Positions 18,942 through 29,281 are shown, counted from the stretch's first letter. The stretch is 64,000 nucleotides of DNA from Pseudacidovorax sp. RU35E (GCF_900156165.1 NZ_FTMY01000002.1:186001-250000); one strand, 5' to 3'. The notes: generated by a model from the letters alone, not told the origin. Made by a program: numbers and translations.

Positions 18942-18953
18942 GATAGCGCTATC
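18942..18953. promoter_or_regulatory. GntR-type operator O1
   Basis: GATAGCGCTATC is a perfect 12-bp palindrome with the central CG step typical of LacI-family operators. It lies 40 bp upstream of the gntR start and 134 bp upstream of the gntK ATG. An identical copy occurs at 19090-19101. It could serve both autoregulation and control of gntK. Confidence 0.75.
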
Positions 18954-19018
18954 CAGTCGGTTCGACCAGCAGGGTTTGTGCGGTGCATCAACCCGACCTG
19001 AACGACCGGCACTTCATG

Positions 19019-19078
19019 TCGAGGGAGGTTCTCCTCTCTCCCCTCGGCTGCGCAGGCTGAAACCGCGCAGCTTTTTTT
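19019..19078 (+). promoter_or_regulatory. Tandem hairpins in the gntK leader ending in a terminator-like structure
   Basis: Two hairpins lie between operator O1 and gntK. The first (19019-19046) pairs CGAGG with CCTCG plus an inner GAGG/CCTC. The second (19047-19078) pairs GCTGCGC with GCGCAGC over an 11-nt loop and is followed by seven T. It ends 8 nt before the gntK ATG. As gntR is transcribed away from here, a terminator at this point would stop gntK transcription itself. That suggests attenuation or a ligand-sensing leader; I cannot match it to a named riboswitch. Confidence 0.55.
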
Positions 19079-19086
19079 GGATTCGA

Positions 19087-19650
19087 ATGGATAGCGCTAT
19101 CTCATCGTTCCAGCCGTCGGCCATCGTGGTGATGGGCGTGTCCGGCTGCGGCAAATCGAGCGTGGGCCAGGGCTGCGCCGACGCGCTGGGCTGGCCGCTG
19201 TGCGAGGGCGACACCTACCACGCGCCCGAGAGCATCGCCAAGATGAGCGCGGGCATCCCGCTGGACGACGCCGACCGCGCCGGCTGGCTGGACCGGCTGG
19301 CCGCGCTGCTGACACCGCAGGCCGCACCTGGCGGCGTGGTGCTCACCTGCTCGGCCCTGCGCCGCAAGTACCGCGACCGGCTGCGTGCCGCCAATCCGCG
19401 CCTGGGTTTCGCCTTCCTGTCGCTGGACTTCGAACAGGCCCTGGACCGCGTGAAGTCGCGGCCCGGCCATTTCTTCTCGCCCGACCTGGTGGCCAACCAG
19501 TTCGCCACGCTGGAGTCGCCCACGGGCGAAGCCGGCGTGCTCACGCTCGACGCCACGCGGCCACTGGTCGACCTGGTGGCCGAGATCGCCGCCTGGGCCC
19601 GGCCTGCCGCGCCGCGGGCCGCCGACCGACACGCCGGAGACATCGCATGA
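19087..19650 (+). CDS. gntK: Gluconokinase
   Basis: A 187-residue GntK that phosphorylates D-gluconate to 6-phosphogluconate. The P-loop MGVSGCGKSSVG is at residues 16-27, GDTYHAPESIAKM binds substrate, and LTCSALRRKYRDRLR and the lid RPGHFFSPDLVANQF complete the family pattern. The ATG at 19087 gives an N-terminal extension like that of known GntK proteins; the Shine-Dalgarno is weak (GGAT). Operator O2 occupies codons 2-5 and a terminator-like hairpin lies just upstream. The stop overlaps the TRAP small-permease start. The product feeds Edd and Eda encoded downstream. Confidence 0.92.
   Translation: MDSAISSFQPSAIVVMGVSGCGKSSVGQGCADALGWPLCEGDTYHAPESIAKMSAGIPLDDADRAGWLDRLAALLTPQAAPGGVVLTCSALRRKYRDRLRAANPRLGFAFLSLDFEQALDRVKSRPGHFFSPDLVANQFATLESPTGEAGVLTLDATRPLVDLVAEIAAWARPAAPRAADRHAGDIA
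19090..19101. promoter_or_regulatory. GntR-type operator O2, inside the gntK coding start
   Basis: A second GATAGCGCTATC, identical to O1, directly follows the gntK ATG so that it forms codons 2-5 (Asp-Ser-Ala-Ile). The centre-to-centre spacing to O1 is 148 bp, which would allow looping by a tetrameric or paired dimeric LacI-family protein, or a roadblock to elongating polymerase. Confidence 0.7.
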
Positions 19651-20177
19651 CGACCTCTTCCCCATCTTCTTCATCCACCCCTTCGGGCCCCGTTCGCGGG
19701 CCGCTGCTCAAGCGCCTGGCCGAGCACTTCATGGTGCTGGCCCTGGCCGGCATGGTTGTGGCGGTGTTCGTCAACGTGGTGCTGCGCTACGTCTTCTCGA
19801 CCAGCATCGTGTCGTACGAGGAGATCTCGCGCCTGCTCTTCGTGTGGCTGGTGGCGGTGGGCGCCATCGTGGCGGCCTTCGAGGCCAAGCACCTGGGCTT
19901 CGACATGCTCACGTCGCGGCTCTCGGGCACGCCGGCGCGGCTGCTGTTTTGGGTGAGCCGCCTGCTCATCGGGCTGTGCCTCGTGTTGCTCGTCATCGGC
20001 TCCTGGGAGCAGGTCAAGGCCGGCATGAACAGCTTCAGCACCGTGCTGGGCTATCCGCTGGCGCTGGGCGCGGCGGCCACCCTGGTGCTCGGCCTCGGCC
20101 TGCTGGCGGCCCTGGCCATCGAACTGCGCCGCGGCAAGCCGCTTGAAGGCGCGGACGACGAAGCCATCCTCGAATGA
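19647..20177 (+). CDS. TRAP transporter small permease (DctQ type)
   Basis: A 176-residue DctQ-like membrane subunit with four predicted transmembrane segments and the family motif NVVLRYVFSTSIVSYEEISR near residues 39-58. A Ser/Thr-rich N-terminal tail precedes the first helix. Start ATG at 19647 overlaps the gntK stop. With DctM and DctP encoded next, it forms a sodium- or proton-driven sugar-acid importer; the operon with gntK suggests gluconate. Confidence 0.9.
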   Translation: MTTSSPSSSSTPSGPVRGPLLKRLAEHFMVLALAGMVVAVFVNVVLRYVFSTSIVSYEEISRLLFVWLVAVGAIVAAFEAKHLGFDMLTSRLSGTPARLLFWVSRLLIGLCLVLLVIGSWEQVKAGMNSFSTVLGYPLALGAAATLVLGLGLLAALAIELRRGKPLEGADDEAILE

Positions 20178-20205
20178 CGACCCGGTCCCACCTTCCGAGC
20201 AGAAC

Positions 20206-21486
20206 ATGATCGTCACCTTCATCTTCCTGGCCGTGCTCATCGGCGGCATGGCCATCGGCATGCCCATTGCGCAGGCGCTGGTGCTCACCGGCGTGGCGCT
20301 GATGTGGCACCTGGACTTCTTCGACTCGCAGCTGCTGGCGCAGAACCTGCAGGCGGGCTTCGACAACTTCCCGCTGCTGGCCGTGCCCTTCTTCATCCTG
20401 GCGGGCGAGCTGATGAACGCGGGTGGCCTGTCGCGCCGCATCATCGACCTGGCCCGCGCCTTCGTGGGTCACATCCGCGGCGGCCTGGGCTTCGTGGCCA
20501 TCGGCGCGGCCGTGCTGCTGGCCTCGATGAGCGGCTCGGCCATCGCCGACACCGCGGCGCTGGCGACCATCCTGCTGCCGATGATGCGCGAGCAGAAGTA
20601 CCCGCCCGGCTACAGCGCGGGGCTGCTGGCCTCGGGCGGCATCATTGCGCCCATCATCCCGCCGTCGATGCCCTTCGTGATCTACGGGGTGACGACCAAC
20701 ACCTCGATCAGCAAGCTCTTCCTGTCGGGCGTGGTGCCCGGCCTGCTGATGGGCATCTTCCTGATCGCGGCCTGGGCCTTCATCGCGCGAAAGCACCAGC
20801 TGGCGGCCCTGCCGCGCGTGCAGTGGGGTGCGCGCGTCAAGGCGCTGGGCCACAGCTTCTGGGCCATGATGATGCCGGTCATCATCCTGGGCGGCCTCAA
20901 GGGTGGCATCTTCACGCCCACCGAGGCGGCCGTCGTGGCGGCGGTCTACGCGCTGCTCGTGTCGACCTTCATCTACCGCGAGCTGACGCTGGCGCGCCTG
21001 TACGACGTGTTCCTGGCGGCCGGCAAGACCACCGCCGTGGTCATGTTCCTGTGCGGCGCGGCCACCGTCACGGCCTACATGATCACGCTGGCCGACCTGC
21101 CCAACCTGCTGGCCGACAGCTTCGCCGGCGTCATGGGCAACCCCGTGGTGTTCATGGCCCTGATGATGGTCTTCCTGCTGGCGGTGGGCACGGCCATGGA
21201 CCTCACGCCCACCATCCTGATCTTCGGCCCGGTGTGCGCGCCGCTGGCCGTCAAGGCCGGCATCGACCCGGTGTACTTCGGCTTCATGTTCATCTACGTG
21301 GGCTGCATCGGGCTGATCACCCCGCCCGTGGGCACGGTGCAGAACGTGGTGGCCGGCGTGGGCCGGCTGCGGATGGAGACCGTCATCCGCGGCACCACGC
21401 CCTTCCTGCTGATGTACGTGCTGCTGCTGGTGCTGATGGTGATCTTTCCGCAGCTCATCACGGCGCCGCTGGCGTGGATGCACTGA
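20206..21486 (+). CDS. TRAP transporter large permease (DctM type)
   Basis: A 426-residue DctM-like transport subunit with about 12 hydrophobic helices. Family features include VPFFILAGELMNAGG, SGSAIADTAAL, IIAPIIPPSMPFVIYG and CIGLITPPVGT, the two hairpin loops that bind substrate and sodium in this family. ATG at 20206 was chosen over an upstream Met that overlaps the small-permease gene. Confidence 0.94.
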   Translation: MIVTFIFLAVLIGGMAIGMPIAQALVLTGVALMWHLDFFDSQLLAQNLQAGFDNFPLLAVPFFILAGELMNAGGLSRRIIDLARAFVGHIRGGLGFVAIGAAVLLASMSGSAIADTAALATILLPMMREQKYPPGYSAGLLASGGIIAPIIPPSMPFVIYGVTTNTSISKLFLSGVVPGLLMGIFLIAAWAFIARKHQLAALPRVQWGARVKALGHSFWAMMMPVIILGGLKGGIFTPTEAAVVAAVYALLVSTFIYRELTLARLYDVFLAAGKTTAVVMFLCGAATVTAYMITLADLPNLLADSFAGVMGNPVVFMALMMVFLLAVGTAMDLTPTILIFGPVCAPLAVKAGIDPVYFGFMFIYVGCIGLITPPVGTVQNVVAGVGRLRMETVIRGTTPFLLMYVLLLVLMVIFPQLITAPLAWMH

Positions 21487-21559
21487 TCCGCCGCCACGCC
21501 CCCGCTTTCTCGTCCCGTTTCCGTTCCCGACCCTCGTCTCGATCCAAAGGAAGACAACC

Positions 21560-22570
21560 ATGCGCATGCGTTTCGCTCTCGCCGGCCTCGTCGCCGCTCT
21601 CGTGGCCACCGGTGCCGCCCACGCCCAGGACTTCAAGCCGCGCATCGTGCGCTTCGGCTATGGCCTGGTCGACAACTCCAACCAGGGCCGCGCGGTGCGC
21701 TTCTTCGCGCAGGAGGTCGAGAAGGCCACCGGCGGCAAGATGAAGATCCGCGGCATCGGCAATGCGTCCCTGGGCTCGGACACCCAGATGCAGCAGGCCC
21801 TGATCGGCGGTGCGCAGGAGATGATGGTCGGCTCGACCGCCACCCTGGTGGGCCTGGTGCCCGAGATGGCCGTGTGGGACACGCCCTTCCTGTTCTCCAC
21901 CGCCAAGGAGGCCGACACGGTACTCGACGGCCCCACCGGCGAGGCCGTCAAGGCCAAGCTGGAGCCCAAGGGCATGGTGGGGCTGGTGTACTGGGAGAAC
22001 GGCTTCCGCAACCTCACCAACAGCAAGCGGCCCGTCACCAAGCTGGAGGACCTGAACGACGTCAAGCTGCGCGTGATGCAGAACAACGTGTTCCTCGACA
22101 GCTTCAAGACGCTGGGCGCCAACGCGGTGCCGCTGCCCTTCTCGGAGCTGTTCACCGCGCTGGAGACGCGCGCCGTGGACGGCCAGGAGAACCCATACAA
22201 CACGGTGCTCTCCAGCAAGTTCTACGAAGTGCAGAAGTACCTCACGGTCACCAACCACGTCTACAGCCCCTGGATCGTCACGGTGAGCAAGAAGTGGTGG
22301 GACACGCTCAGCCCGGCCGAGAAGAAGGTGCTGCAGGACGCCGCCGTCAAGAGCCGCGACTTCGAGCGCAAGGACACCCGCGAGGAAGCCGCCCAGGCCC
22401 TGGCCGAGCTCAAGACCAAGGGCATGCAGGTCAACGAGCTGCCGCCTGCCGAGGCCAACCGCATGCGCGAGAAGCTCACGTCGGTGCACGCCGGCATCGC
22501 CAAGTCCGTGGGCCAGGAGACCTGGGACTCGGTCAACGCGGCGGTCGCCAAGGCCCGCGGCGGCAAGTAA
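21560..22570 (+). CDS. TRAP transporter substrate-binding protein (DctP type)
   Basis: A 336-residue periplasmic protein with a signal peptide (residues 1-23, cut after AHA) and the DctP fold. The family regions PFLFSTAKEADTVLDGP, KLRVMQNNVFLDSFKTLGAN and RAVDGQENPYNTV are visible; the Arg of KLRVM normally binds the ligand carboxylate. The Shine-Dalgarno AAAGGAAG is strong. It delivers a carboxylated sugar, most likely gluconate in this context, to the DctQM permease. Confidence 0.93.
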   Translation: MRMRFALAGLVAALVATGAAHAQDFKPRIVRFGYGLVDNSNQGRAVRFFAQEVEKATGGKMKIRGIGNASLGSDTQMQQALIGGAQEMMVGSTATLVGLVPEMAVWDTPFLFSTAKEADTVLDGPTGEAVKAKLEPKGMVGLVYWENGFRNLTNSKRPVTKLEDLNDVKLRVMQNNVFLDSFKTLGANAVPLPFSELFTALETRAVDGQENPYNTVLSSKFYEVQKYLTVTNHVYSPWIVTVSKKWWDTLSPAEKKVLQDAAVKSRDFERKDTREEAAQALAELKTKGMQVNELPPAEANRMREKLTSVHAGIAKSVGQETWDSVNAAVAKARGGK

Positions 22571-22582
22571 GGCGCGCCGCAA

Positions 22583-22632
22583 CGGCCCGGCGCGCGGGGC
22601 GGGCGTTGCAATCCGACGCGCGTGCCGGGCCG
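22583..22632. other. Long hairpin between dctP and edd
   Basis: CGGCCCGGC (22583-22591) pairs perfectly with GCCGGGCCG (22624-22632), extended by about five further pairs inward. There is no T-run, so it is not a canonical terminator. It could adjust transcript ratio between transporter and enzyme genes or protect the dctP mRNA 3' end. Confidence 0.55.
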
Positions 22633-22682
22633 GTTGCGACGTACGATTGACTCCGTAGTTTCCCCAGCCCCACGCGCCCGCC

Positions 22683-24518
<1,836 letters not shown>

Positions 24519-24543
24519 GCACCGTCCTGTCCAGTCGATTGAC

Positions 24544-24616
24544 CCGTTCGCCCTGAGCTCGTCGAAGGGCTTTTGACACCCCGGTGCCCCGGCTTCGACA
24601 AGCTCAGCCTGAACGG
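24544..24616. repeat. Inverted intergenic repeat pair (GAGCTxGTCGAAG type)
   Basis: Two 27-28-nt arms in inverted orientation (24544-24570 and 24589-24616), with the cores GAGCTCGTCGAAGG and CTTCGACAAGCTCAG, flank a short spacer. Repeats with this core are widespread between genes in Burkholderiales and some other proteobacteria. The pair can fold into one long hairpin followed by TTTT and may end the edd transcript. I see only this one pair in the window. Confidence 0.7.
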
Positions 24617-24693
24617 TTTTGGATCGACTGTCTCGCGATGCCCTCGTTCTTCTTTCCTCTGAAACCTCTTTCCGCCTTGCCAAGGCCAATGCC

Positions 24694-25329
24694 ATGAACC
24701 CCACCCTCACCGCCCTCGACGTGATGCAAGACGCACCCGTCATTCCGGTCATCGTGCTGCAGGACCCGCAGGACGCCGTGCCCCTGGCCCGTGCCCTGGC
24801 GGCCGGCGGCATCCGCATGCTGGAGGTGACGCTGCGCACGCCGGTGGCGCTGGAGTGCATCGAGCGCATCGCCAAGGAAGTGCCCGAGGCCGTGGCCGGC
24901 GCCGGCACCATCCGCAGCGCCGCCGATGCCCAGGCGGCTGCCCTGGCCGGTGCCCGCTTCGGCGTGAGCCCGGGCTACACCCGCGCCGTGGGCAAGGCCT
25001 GCCACGACCTGGGCATGCCGCTGCTGCCGGGCGTGGCCACGGGCAGCGAGATCATGATGGCGCAGGAAGACGGCTTCCAGCAGCTCAAGTTCTTCCCGGC
25101 GCTGCAGGCGGGCGGTGCGCCCATGCTCAAGGCCTGGCAAGGGCCCTTCGGCGAGGTGAAGTTCTGTCCCACGGGCGGCATCCATGCGGGCAATGCGGCG
25201 GAGTTCCTGGCGCTGGCGAACGTGGCCTGCGTGGGCGGCTCGTGGATCGTGCCCGCCGATGCCATCGCGCAGAAGGACTGGGCCCGCATCGAGACCCTGG
25301 CGCGCGAGGCCAAGGCGCTGTCGCGCTGA
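24694..25329 (+). CDS. eda: KDPG aldolase / 4-hydroxy-2-oxoglutarate aldolase
   Basis: A 211-residue Eda that cleaves 2-keto-3-deoxy-6-phosphogluconate to pyruvate and glyceraldehyde 3-phosphate. Key regions are [28 protein letters not shown] with the catalytic Glu, GAGTIRS and QLKFFPA with the Schiff-base lysine. Start ATG at 24694 was chosen over an upstream Met at 24619 that overlaps the repeat region. This is the second KDPG-aldolase-family gene in the window; the other, at 4157, belongs to the DgoA branch. Confidence 0.95.
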   Translation: MNPTLTALDVMQDAPVIPVIVLQDPQDAVPLARALAAGGIRMLEVTLRTPVALECIERIAKEVPEAVAGAGTIRSAADAQAAALAGARFGVSPGYTRAVGKACHDLGMPLLPGVATGSEIMMAQEDGFQQLKFFPALQAGGAPMLKAWQGPFGEVKFCPTGGIHAGNAAEFLALANVACVGGSWIVPADAIAQKDWARIETLAREAKALSR

Positions 25330-25369
25330 TGCAGGACGCCGGCGCCCCCTGGCGCTAGAGTGCCAAGCC

Positions 25370-26107
25370 ATGACTGCACCCAACGATTTCGATCCCGCCT
25401 CCATCGAGGTCATCGCCTTCGACGTCTTCGGCACCGTCGTGGACTGGCACAGCGGCATCGCCGCCGAGGTCGAGCGGCTGCTGCCCGGCACCGATGGCAG
25501 CGCCTTCGCCCTGGCCTGGCGCGCCGGCTACCAGCCGGCGATGAAGGCCGTGATGGAGCGGATCTCGGCAGGCGAAGGCGGCTTCACACTGCTCGACGAG
25601 CTGCACCTGAGCATCCTGGAGACCGTGCTGGCCGACTTCTCCATCGGCTCGGATCGGCTGGACCGCGCCGCCAAGCGCGAGCTCAACCGCGCCTGGCACC
25701 GGCTGCCCGCCTGGCCCGATGCGGTGGCGGGGCTCACCCGGCTCAAGCGCCGCTACACCATCTGCCCGCTGTCCAACGGCAACATCGGCCTGCTGACCAA
25801 CATGGCCAAGCGCGCTGGCCTGCCCTGGGACTGCGTGCTCTCGGCCGAAGTCTTCAAGGCCTACAAGCCCGACCCGCGCACCTACCTCGGCGTGGCCGGC
25901 GTGTTCGACCTGCCGCCCAACCGCGTGATGCTGGCCGCGGCCCACCACAACGACCTGGCCGCCGCACGCCACTGTGGCCTGGCCACGGCCTACATCGAGC
26001 GGCCCGCGGAGTTCGGCCCGTCGCGCCCCAAGGACGTGTCGCCACAGCAGGGCAACGATCTTCATGTGAGGGACATCGGGCAACTGGCCGACCTGCTGGG
26101 TTGCTGA
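25370..26107 (+). CDS. Haloacid dehalogenase type II-like hydrolase
   Basis: A 245-residue HAD-superfamily protein of the L-2-haloacid dehalogenase group. FDVFGTVVDW carries the nucleophilic Asp, PLSNGN is motif II, KAYKPDPRTY holds the lysine, and the last motif reads AAHHNDLAAARHCGL, close to the family pattern AxHxxDLxAAxxxG. The product is called dehalogenase by homology; natural substrates of such genes are often unknown. It begins 40 nt after eda and ends one nucleotide before the next gene. Confidence 0.85.
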   Translation: MTAPNDFDPASIEVIAFDVFGTVVDWHSGIAAEVERLLPGTDGSAFALAWRAGYQPAMKAVMERISAGEGGFTLLDELHLSILETVLADFSIGSDRLDRAAKRELNRAWHRLPAWPDAVAGLTRLKRRYTICPLSNGNIGLLTNMAKRAGLPWDCVLSAEVFKAYKPDPRTYLGVAGVFDLPPNRVMLAAAHHNDLAAARHCGLATAYIERPAEFGPSRPKDVSPQQGNDLHVRDIGQLADLLGC

Positions 26108-26108
26108 G

Positions 26109-26732
26109 GTGAGCCGCTTCACGGGCACGGTCCGCGAATGGAACGATGAGCGGGGCTTCGGCTTCATCGATGCCGACGTGGGCGGCGAGCCGATCTTCTT
26201 CCACATCAAGGCGCTGCCGCCGGGCGCCGGCCGGCCGCAGCGGGGCCAGCGCCTGAGCTTCGAGGTGGGGCAGGGACCCAACCAGCGCAAGCGTGCCCTG
26301 CACGTCCGGCCGGAGCGCGGCGTCGCCGTCGCGGCAGCGGGCCGTCGGCGTGCAGCGCCCATTCGCGCCCGGCGCGGGGGCGTGACCTTGTTCGTGCTGC
26401 CGGCCTTCGGCCTCGTCTGGCTGACTGCGGTGATGACGGGGAATGCGCCCCGCTGGACTGGCTGGCTCTACGTGGGCGCCAGCGCAGTCTGCTTCGCCGC
26501 CTATGCGCTCGACAAGTCTGCAGCGCGGGCAGGGCGCTGGCGCACGCCGGAGAGCACCTTGCTGATGCTCGGTCTGCTTGGGGGGTGGCCGGGGGCGATC
26601 CTGGCGCAGCAGTACCTGCGGCACAAGTCGAGCAAGGCCTCGTTCCGAAAGGCGCTCTGGGGCACGGTGGTGGCGAACGTGGTCGGCTTCCTGGCCTTGG
26701 CTGCGGGCGGCCACCTCGGCTGGTCGCCCTGA
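26109..26732 (+). CDS. Cold-shock domain plus DUF1294 membrane protein
   Basis: A 207-residue protein. Residues 1-68 form a cold-shock nucleic-acid-binding domain (GTVREWNDERGFGFID, IFFHIKAL). Residues about 92-200 form DUF1294 with several hydrophobic helices and the signature AYALDKSAARAGRWRTPE. The start is GTG at 26109, one base after the upstream stop. The combination is known in proteobacteria; its function is not established. Confidence 0.88.
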   Translation: MSRFTGTVREWNDERGFGFIDADVGGEPIFFHIKALPPGAGRPQRGQRLSFEVGQGPNQRKRALHVRPERGVAVAAAGRRRAAPIRARRGGVTLFVLPAFGLVWLTAVMTGNAPRWTGWLYVGASAVCFAAYALDKSAARAGRWRTPESTLLMLGLLGGWPGAILAQQYLRHKSSKASFRKALWGTVVANVVGFLALAAGGHLGWSP

Positions 26733-26936
26733 GGCCCTGATGCGCGTGTGAGTGAGGATTCCCGGCCTGCCTCCACGTGTCCTGGCCAAAGTCAGCGCGC
26801 TGTCCGGTCCGAAGTTTTTGCGGTGGCGGTGTCTCTGCTGTGCGCGCCCGCGCCGCACGCCATGGCCCCACGGCGGCGGCCGGCGCAGCGCTCCGCTAGG
26901 CTCCGATGCTTTGTTGCGCACCGAGGAGCCTTCCGG

Positions 26937-28052
26937 ATGAGTCCCCTGTTCGAACCCCTGCGCCTGGGCGCACTGACGCTGCCCAACCGCATCGCCATCG
27001 CGCCCATGTGCCAGTACTCCGCCGACGAGGGTCGGGCGGGCGACTGGCACCGCATCCACTACGGGCACCTGGCCCTGTCCGGCGCCGGATTGCTGATCCT
27101 GGAGGCGACGGCCGTCTCGCCCGAGGGCCGCATCAGCCCCGCCGACCTGGGCCTCTACGGCGAGGCGACCGAAACAGCGATGGCCGACATGCTCCGCACG
27201 GTACGCGGGCATTCGGCCATGCCGATCGCCGTGCAGTTGGCCCATGCCGGACGCAAGGCCTCCAGCCGCGCGCCCTGGGACGGCGGCAGCCAACTGCGCC
27301 CCGACGAGCCCGGCGGCTGGCTGGCCGTGGCGCCCAGCGCCCTGCCGCACAGCGAGGGCGAGGTGCCGCCTGCGGCGCTCGACGAGGCCGGCCTGGCCCA
27401 GGTCCGCGACGACTTCGTGGCCGCTGCGCGGCGCGCCGTGCGCGTGGGCCTGCAGGGCATCGAGCTGCATGCGGCCCATGGCTATCTGCTGCACCAGTTC
27501 CTGTCGCCGCTGGCCAATGCGCGCAGCGACGCCTACGGCGGCAGCCTGGAGAACCGCATGCGCTTTCCGCTGGAAGTGTTCGAGGCGGTGCGCGCGGCCG
27601 TCCCGGCCGAGGTGCCGGTGTGGGTGCGCGTCTCGGCCACCGACTGGGTCGACGGCGGATGGGATCTGCCCAGCACGGTGGCCTTCGCCGAGGCACTCAA
27701 GGCGCGCGGCTGCAGCGCGATCCATGTCTCCAGTGGTGGCGTGTCACCCCAGCAGAAGATTCCGGTGGGTCCCGGCTATCAGCTGGGCTTTGCCCGCGAG
27801 GTGAAGGCGCGCGTGGGCCTGCCGACCCTGGGCGTGGGCCTGATCACCGAACCTCGCCAGGCCGAGGCCGCCATTGCCGAGGGCCAGGCCGATGCGGTGG
27901 CGCTGGCGCGCGCCATGCTGTACGACCCGCGCTGGCCCTGGCATGCCGCGGCCGAACTCGGCGCCCAGGTGAGCGCGCCGCGGCAGTACTGGCGTTCGCA
28001 GCCGCGTGAGTTCAAGGACCTGTTCGCCGACCTGCGCATCGGCCAGCGCTGA
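26937..28052 (+). CDS. Old-yellow-enzyme-type NADH:flavin oxidoreductase (YqjM/XenA group)
   Basis: A 371-residue FMN-dependent ene-reductase. APMCQYSA includes the Cys that tunes FMN in the YqjM class, HAGRKAS and the ELHAAHGYLLHQFLSP His pair bind substrate, and NARSDAYGGSLENRMRF is the family signature. Start ATG at 26937 follows GAGGAG at about 12 nt. It reduces activated alkenes such as unsaturated carbonyls. The 204 bp upstream (26733-26936) contains no gene that I can support. Confidence 0.93.
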   Translation: MSPLFEPLRLGALTLPNRIAIAPMCQYSADEGRAGDWHRIHYGHLALSGAGLLILEATAVSPEGRISPADLGLYGEATETAMADMLRTVRGHSAMPIAVQLAHAGRKASSRAPWDGGSQLRPDEPGGWLAVAPSALPHSEGEVPPAALDEAGLAQVRDDFVAAARRAVRVGLQGIELHAAHGYLLHQFLSPLANARSDAYGGSLENRMRFPLEVFEAVRAAVPAEVPVWVRVSATDWVDGGWDLPSTVAFAEALKARGCSAIHVSSGGVSPQQKIPVGPGYQLGFAREVKARVGLPTLGVGLITEPRQAEAAIAEGQADAVALARAMLYDPRWPWHAAAELGAQVSAPRQYWRSQPREFKDLFADLRIGQR

Positions 28053-28071
28053 GGCGCAGGGCGGCCGCCGC

Positions 28072-29238
28072 TCAGCGCGCCAGCGCGTGCATCTCCGCGA
28101 TCAGATCGGCCTTGCCCTCGAAGCCGATGCCTGGCAGCGCCGGCAGGTGCACGTAGCCGTTGTCCACCTTCACCCCGTCGGGGAAGCCGCCGTAGGGCTG
28201 GAACAGGTCGGGATAGCTCTCGTTGCCGCCCAGGCCCAGACCGGCGGCGATGGCCAGCGACATCTGGTGGCCACCATGCGGGATGCAGCGGCTGGGTGAC
28301 CAGCCATGCGCCTTGAGCATGTCGAGCGTGCGCAGGTACTCCACCAGGCCATAGCTCAGCGCGCAGTCGAACTGCAGCCAGTCGCGGTCGGGCCGCATGC
28401 CGCCGTGGCGGATCAGGTTGCGGGCGTCCTGCATGGAGAACAGGTTCTCGCCCGTGGCCAGCGGTCCCGCATAGGCCTCGCCCAGGCGGGCCTGCAGCTC
28501 GTAGTCCAGTGGGTCGCCGGCCTCCTCGTACCAGAAGAGCGGGTACTGCGACAGGGCGCGGCCATAGTCGAGCGCCGTGGGCAGATCGAAGCGGCCGTTG
28601 GCGTCCACGGCCAGTTGCTGGCCGGGCGCGAGCATCCTGAGCACGGCCTCGATGCGCTCGCAGTCCTCGGCCAGCGGCGCGCCGCCGATCTTCATCTTGA
28701 CCACCGAGTAGCCACGGGCCAGGTAGCCCTCCATCTCCTGGCGCAGGCCATCCAGGCCCTTGCCCGGGTGGTAGTAGCCGCCGGCCGCGTAGACAAACAC
28801 GCGCGGGTTGGCCTGGCCGTTGCCGTAGCGTTCGGCCAGCAGCTGGAAGAGCGGCTTGCCCTCGATCTTGGCCACGGCGTCCCACACCGCCATGTCGATG
28901 GTGCCGACCGCCACCGAGCGCTCGCCGTGGCCGCCCGGCTTCTCGTTGCTCATCATGCAGGCCCAGATGCGGTGCGGGTCCAGGTTGTCGCCCGTCTCAT
29001 CGCGCAGGCTGGCCGGGTCGGCCTCCAGCACGCGCGGGATGAAGCGCTCGCGCATCAGCGCGCCCTGGCCATAGCGGCCGTTGGAGTTGAAGCCGTAGCC
29101 GATCACCGGCCGCCCGTCGCGGATCACGTCGGTGACCACGGCCACCAGGCTCAGGGTCATCTTCGAGAAGTCGATATAGGCGTTGCGGATGTTGGATTGG
29201 ATGGGCCGCGTGGATTCGAGGATGTTGACGATCTTCAT
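28072..29238 (-). CDS. tarD: D(-)-tartrate dehydratase (enolase superfamily)
   Basis: A 388-residue mandelate-racemase-subgroup enzyme that closely resembles the Bradyrhizobium D-tartrate dehydratase as I remember it. Matching blocks include RNAYIDFSKMTLSLVAVVTD, GYGFNSNGRYGQG and GGHQMSLAIAAGLGLGGNES. VVKMKIGG holds the base lysine, VDANGRFD, WYEEAGDP and ATGENLF the metal ligands, and CIPHGGHQ the partner histidine. The product of D-tartrate would be oxaloacetate. It is the last gene of a four-gene operon with an SDR, a Bug protein and a DapA-like lyase, so a related hydroxy acid may be the natural substrate. Confidence 0.9.
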   Translation of the reverse strand: MKIVNILESTRPIQSNIRNAYIDFSKMTLSLVAVVTDVIRDGRPVIGYGFNSNGRYGQGALMRERFIPRVLEADPASLRDETGDNLDPHRIWACMMSNEKPGGHGERSVAVGTIDMAVWDAVAKIEGKPLFQLLAERYGNGQANPRVFVYAAGGYYHPGKGLDGLRQEMEGYLARGYSVVKMKIGGAPLAEDCERIEAVLRMLAPGQQLAVDANGRFDLPTALDYGRALSQYPLFWYEEAGDPLDYELQARLGEAYAGPLATGENLFSMQDARNLIRHGGMRPDRDWLQFDCALSYGLVEYLRTLDMLKAHGWSPSRCIPHGGHQMSLAIAAGLGLGGNESYPDLFQPYGGFPDGVKVDNGYVHLPALPGIGFEGKADLIAEMHALAR

Positions 29239-29281
29239 GGCGAGCGCGTGAGTGAAAGGTCGAAAAAAGAGAAAAGCAGGC

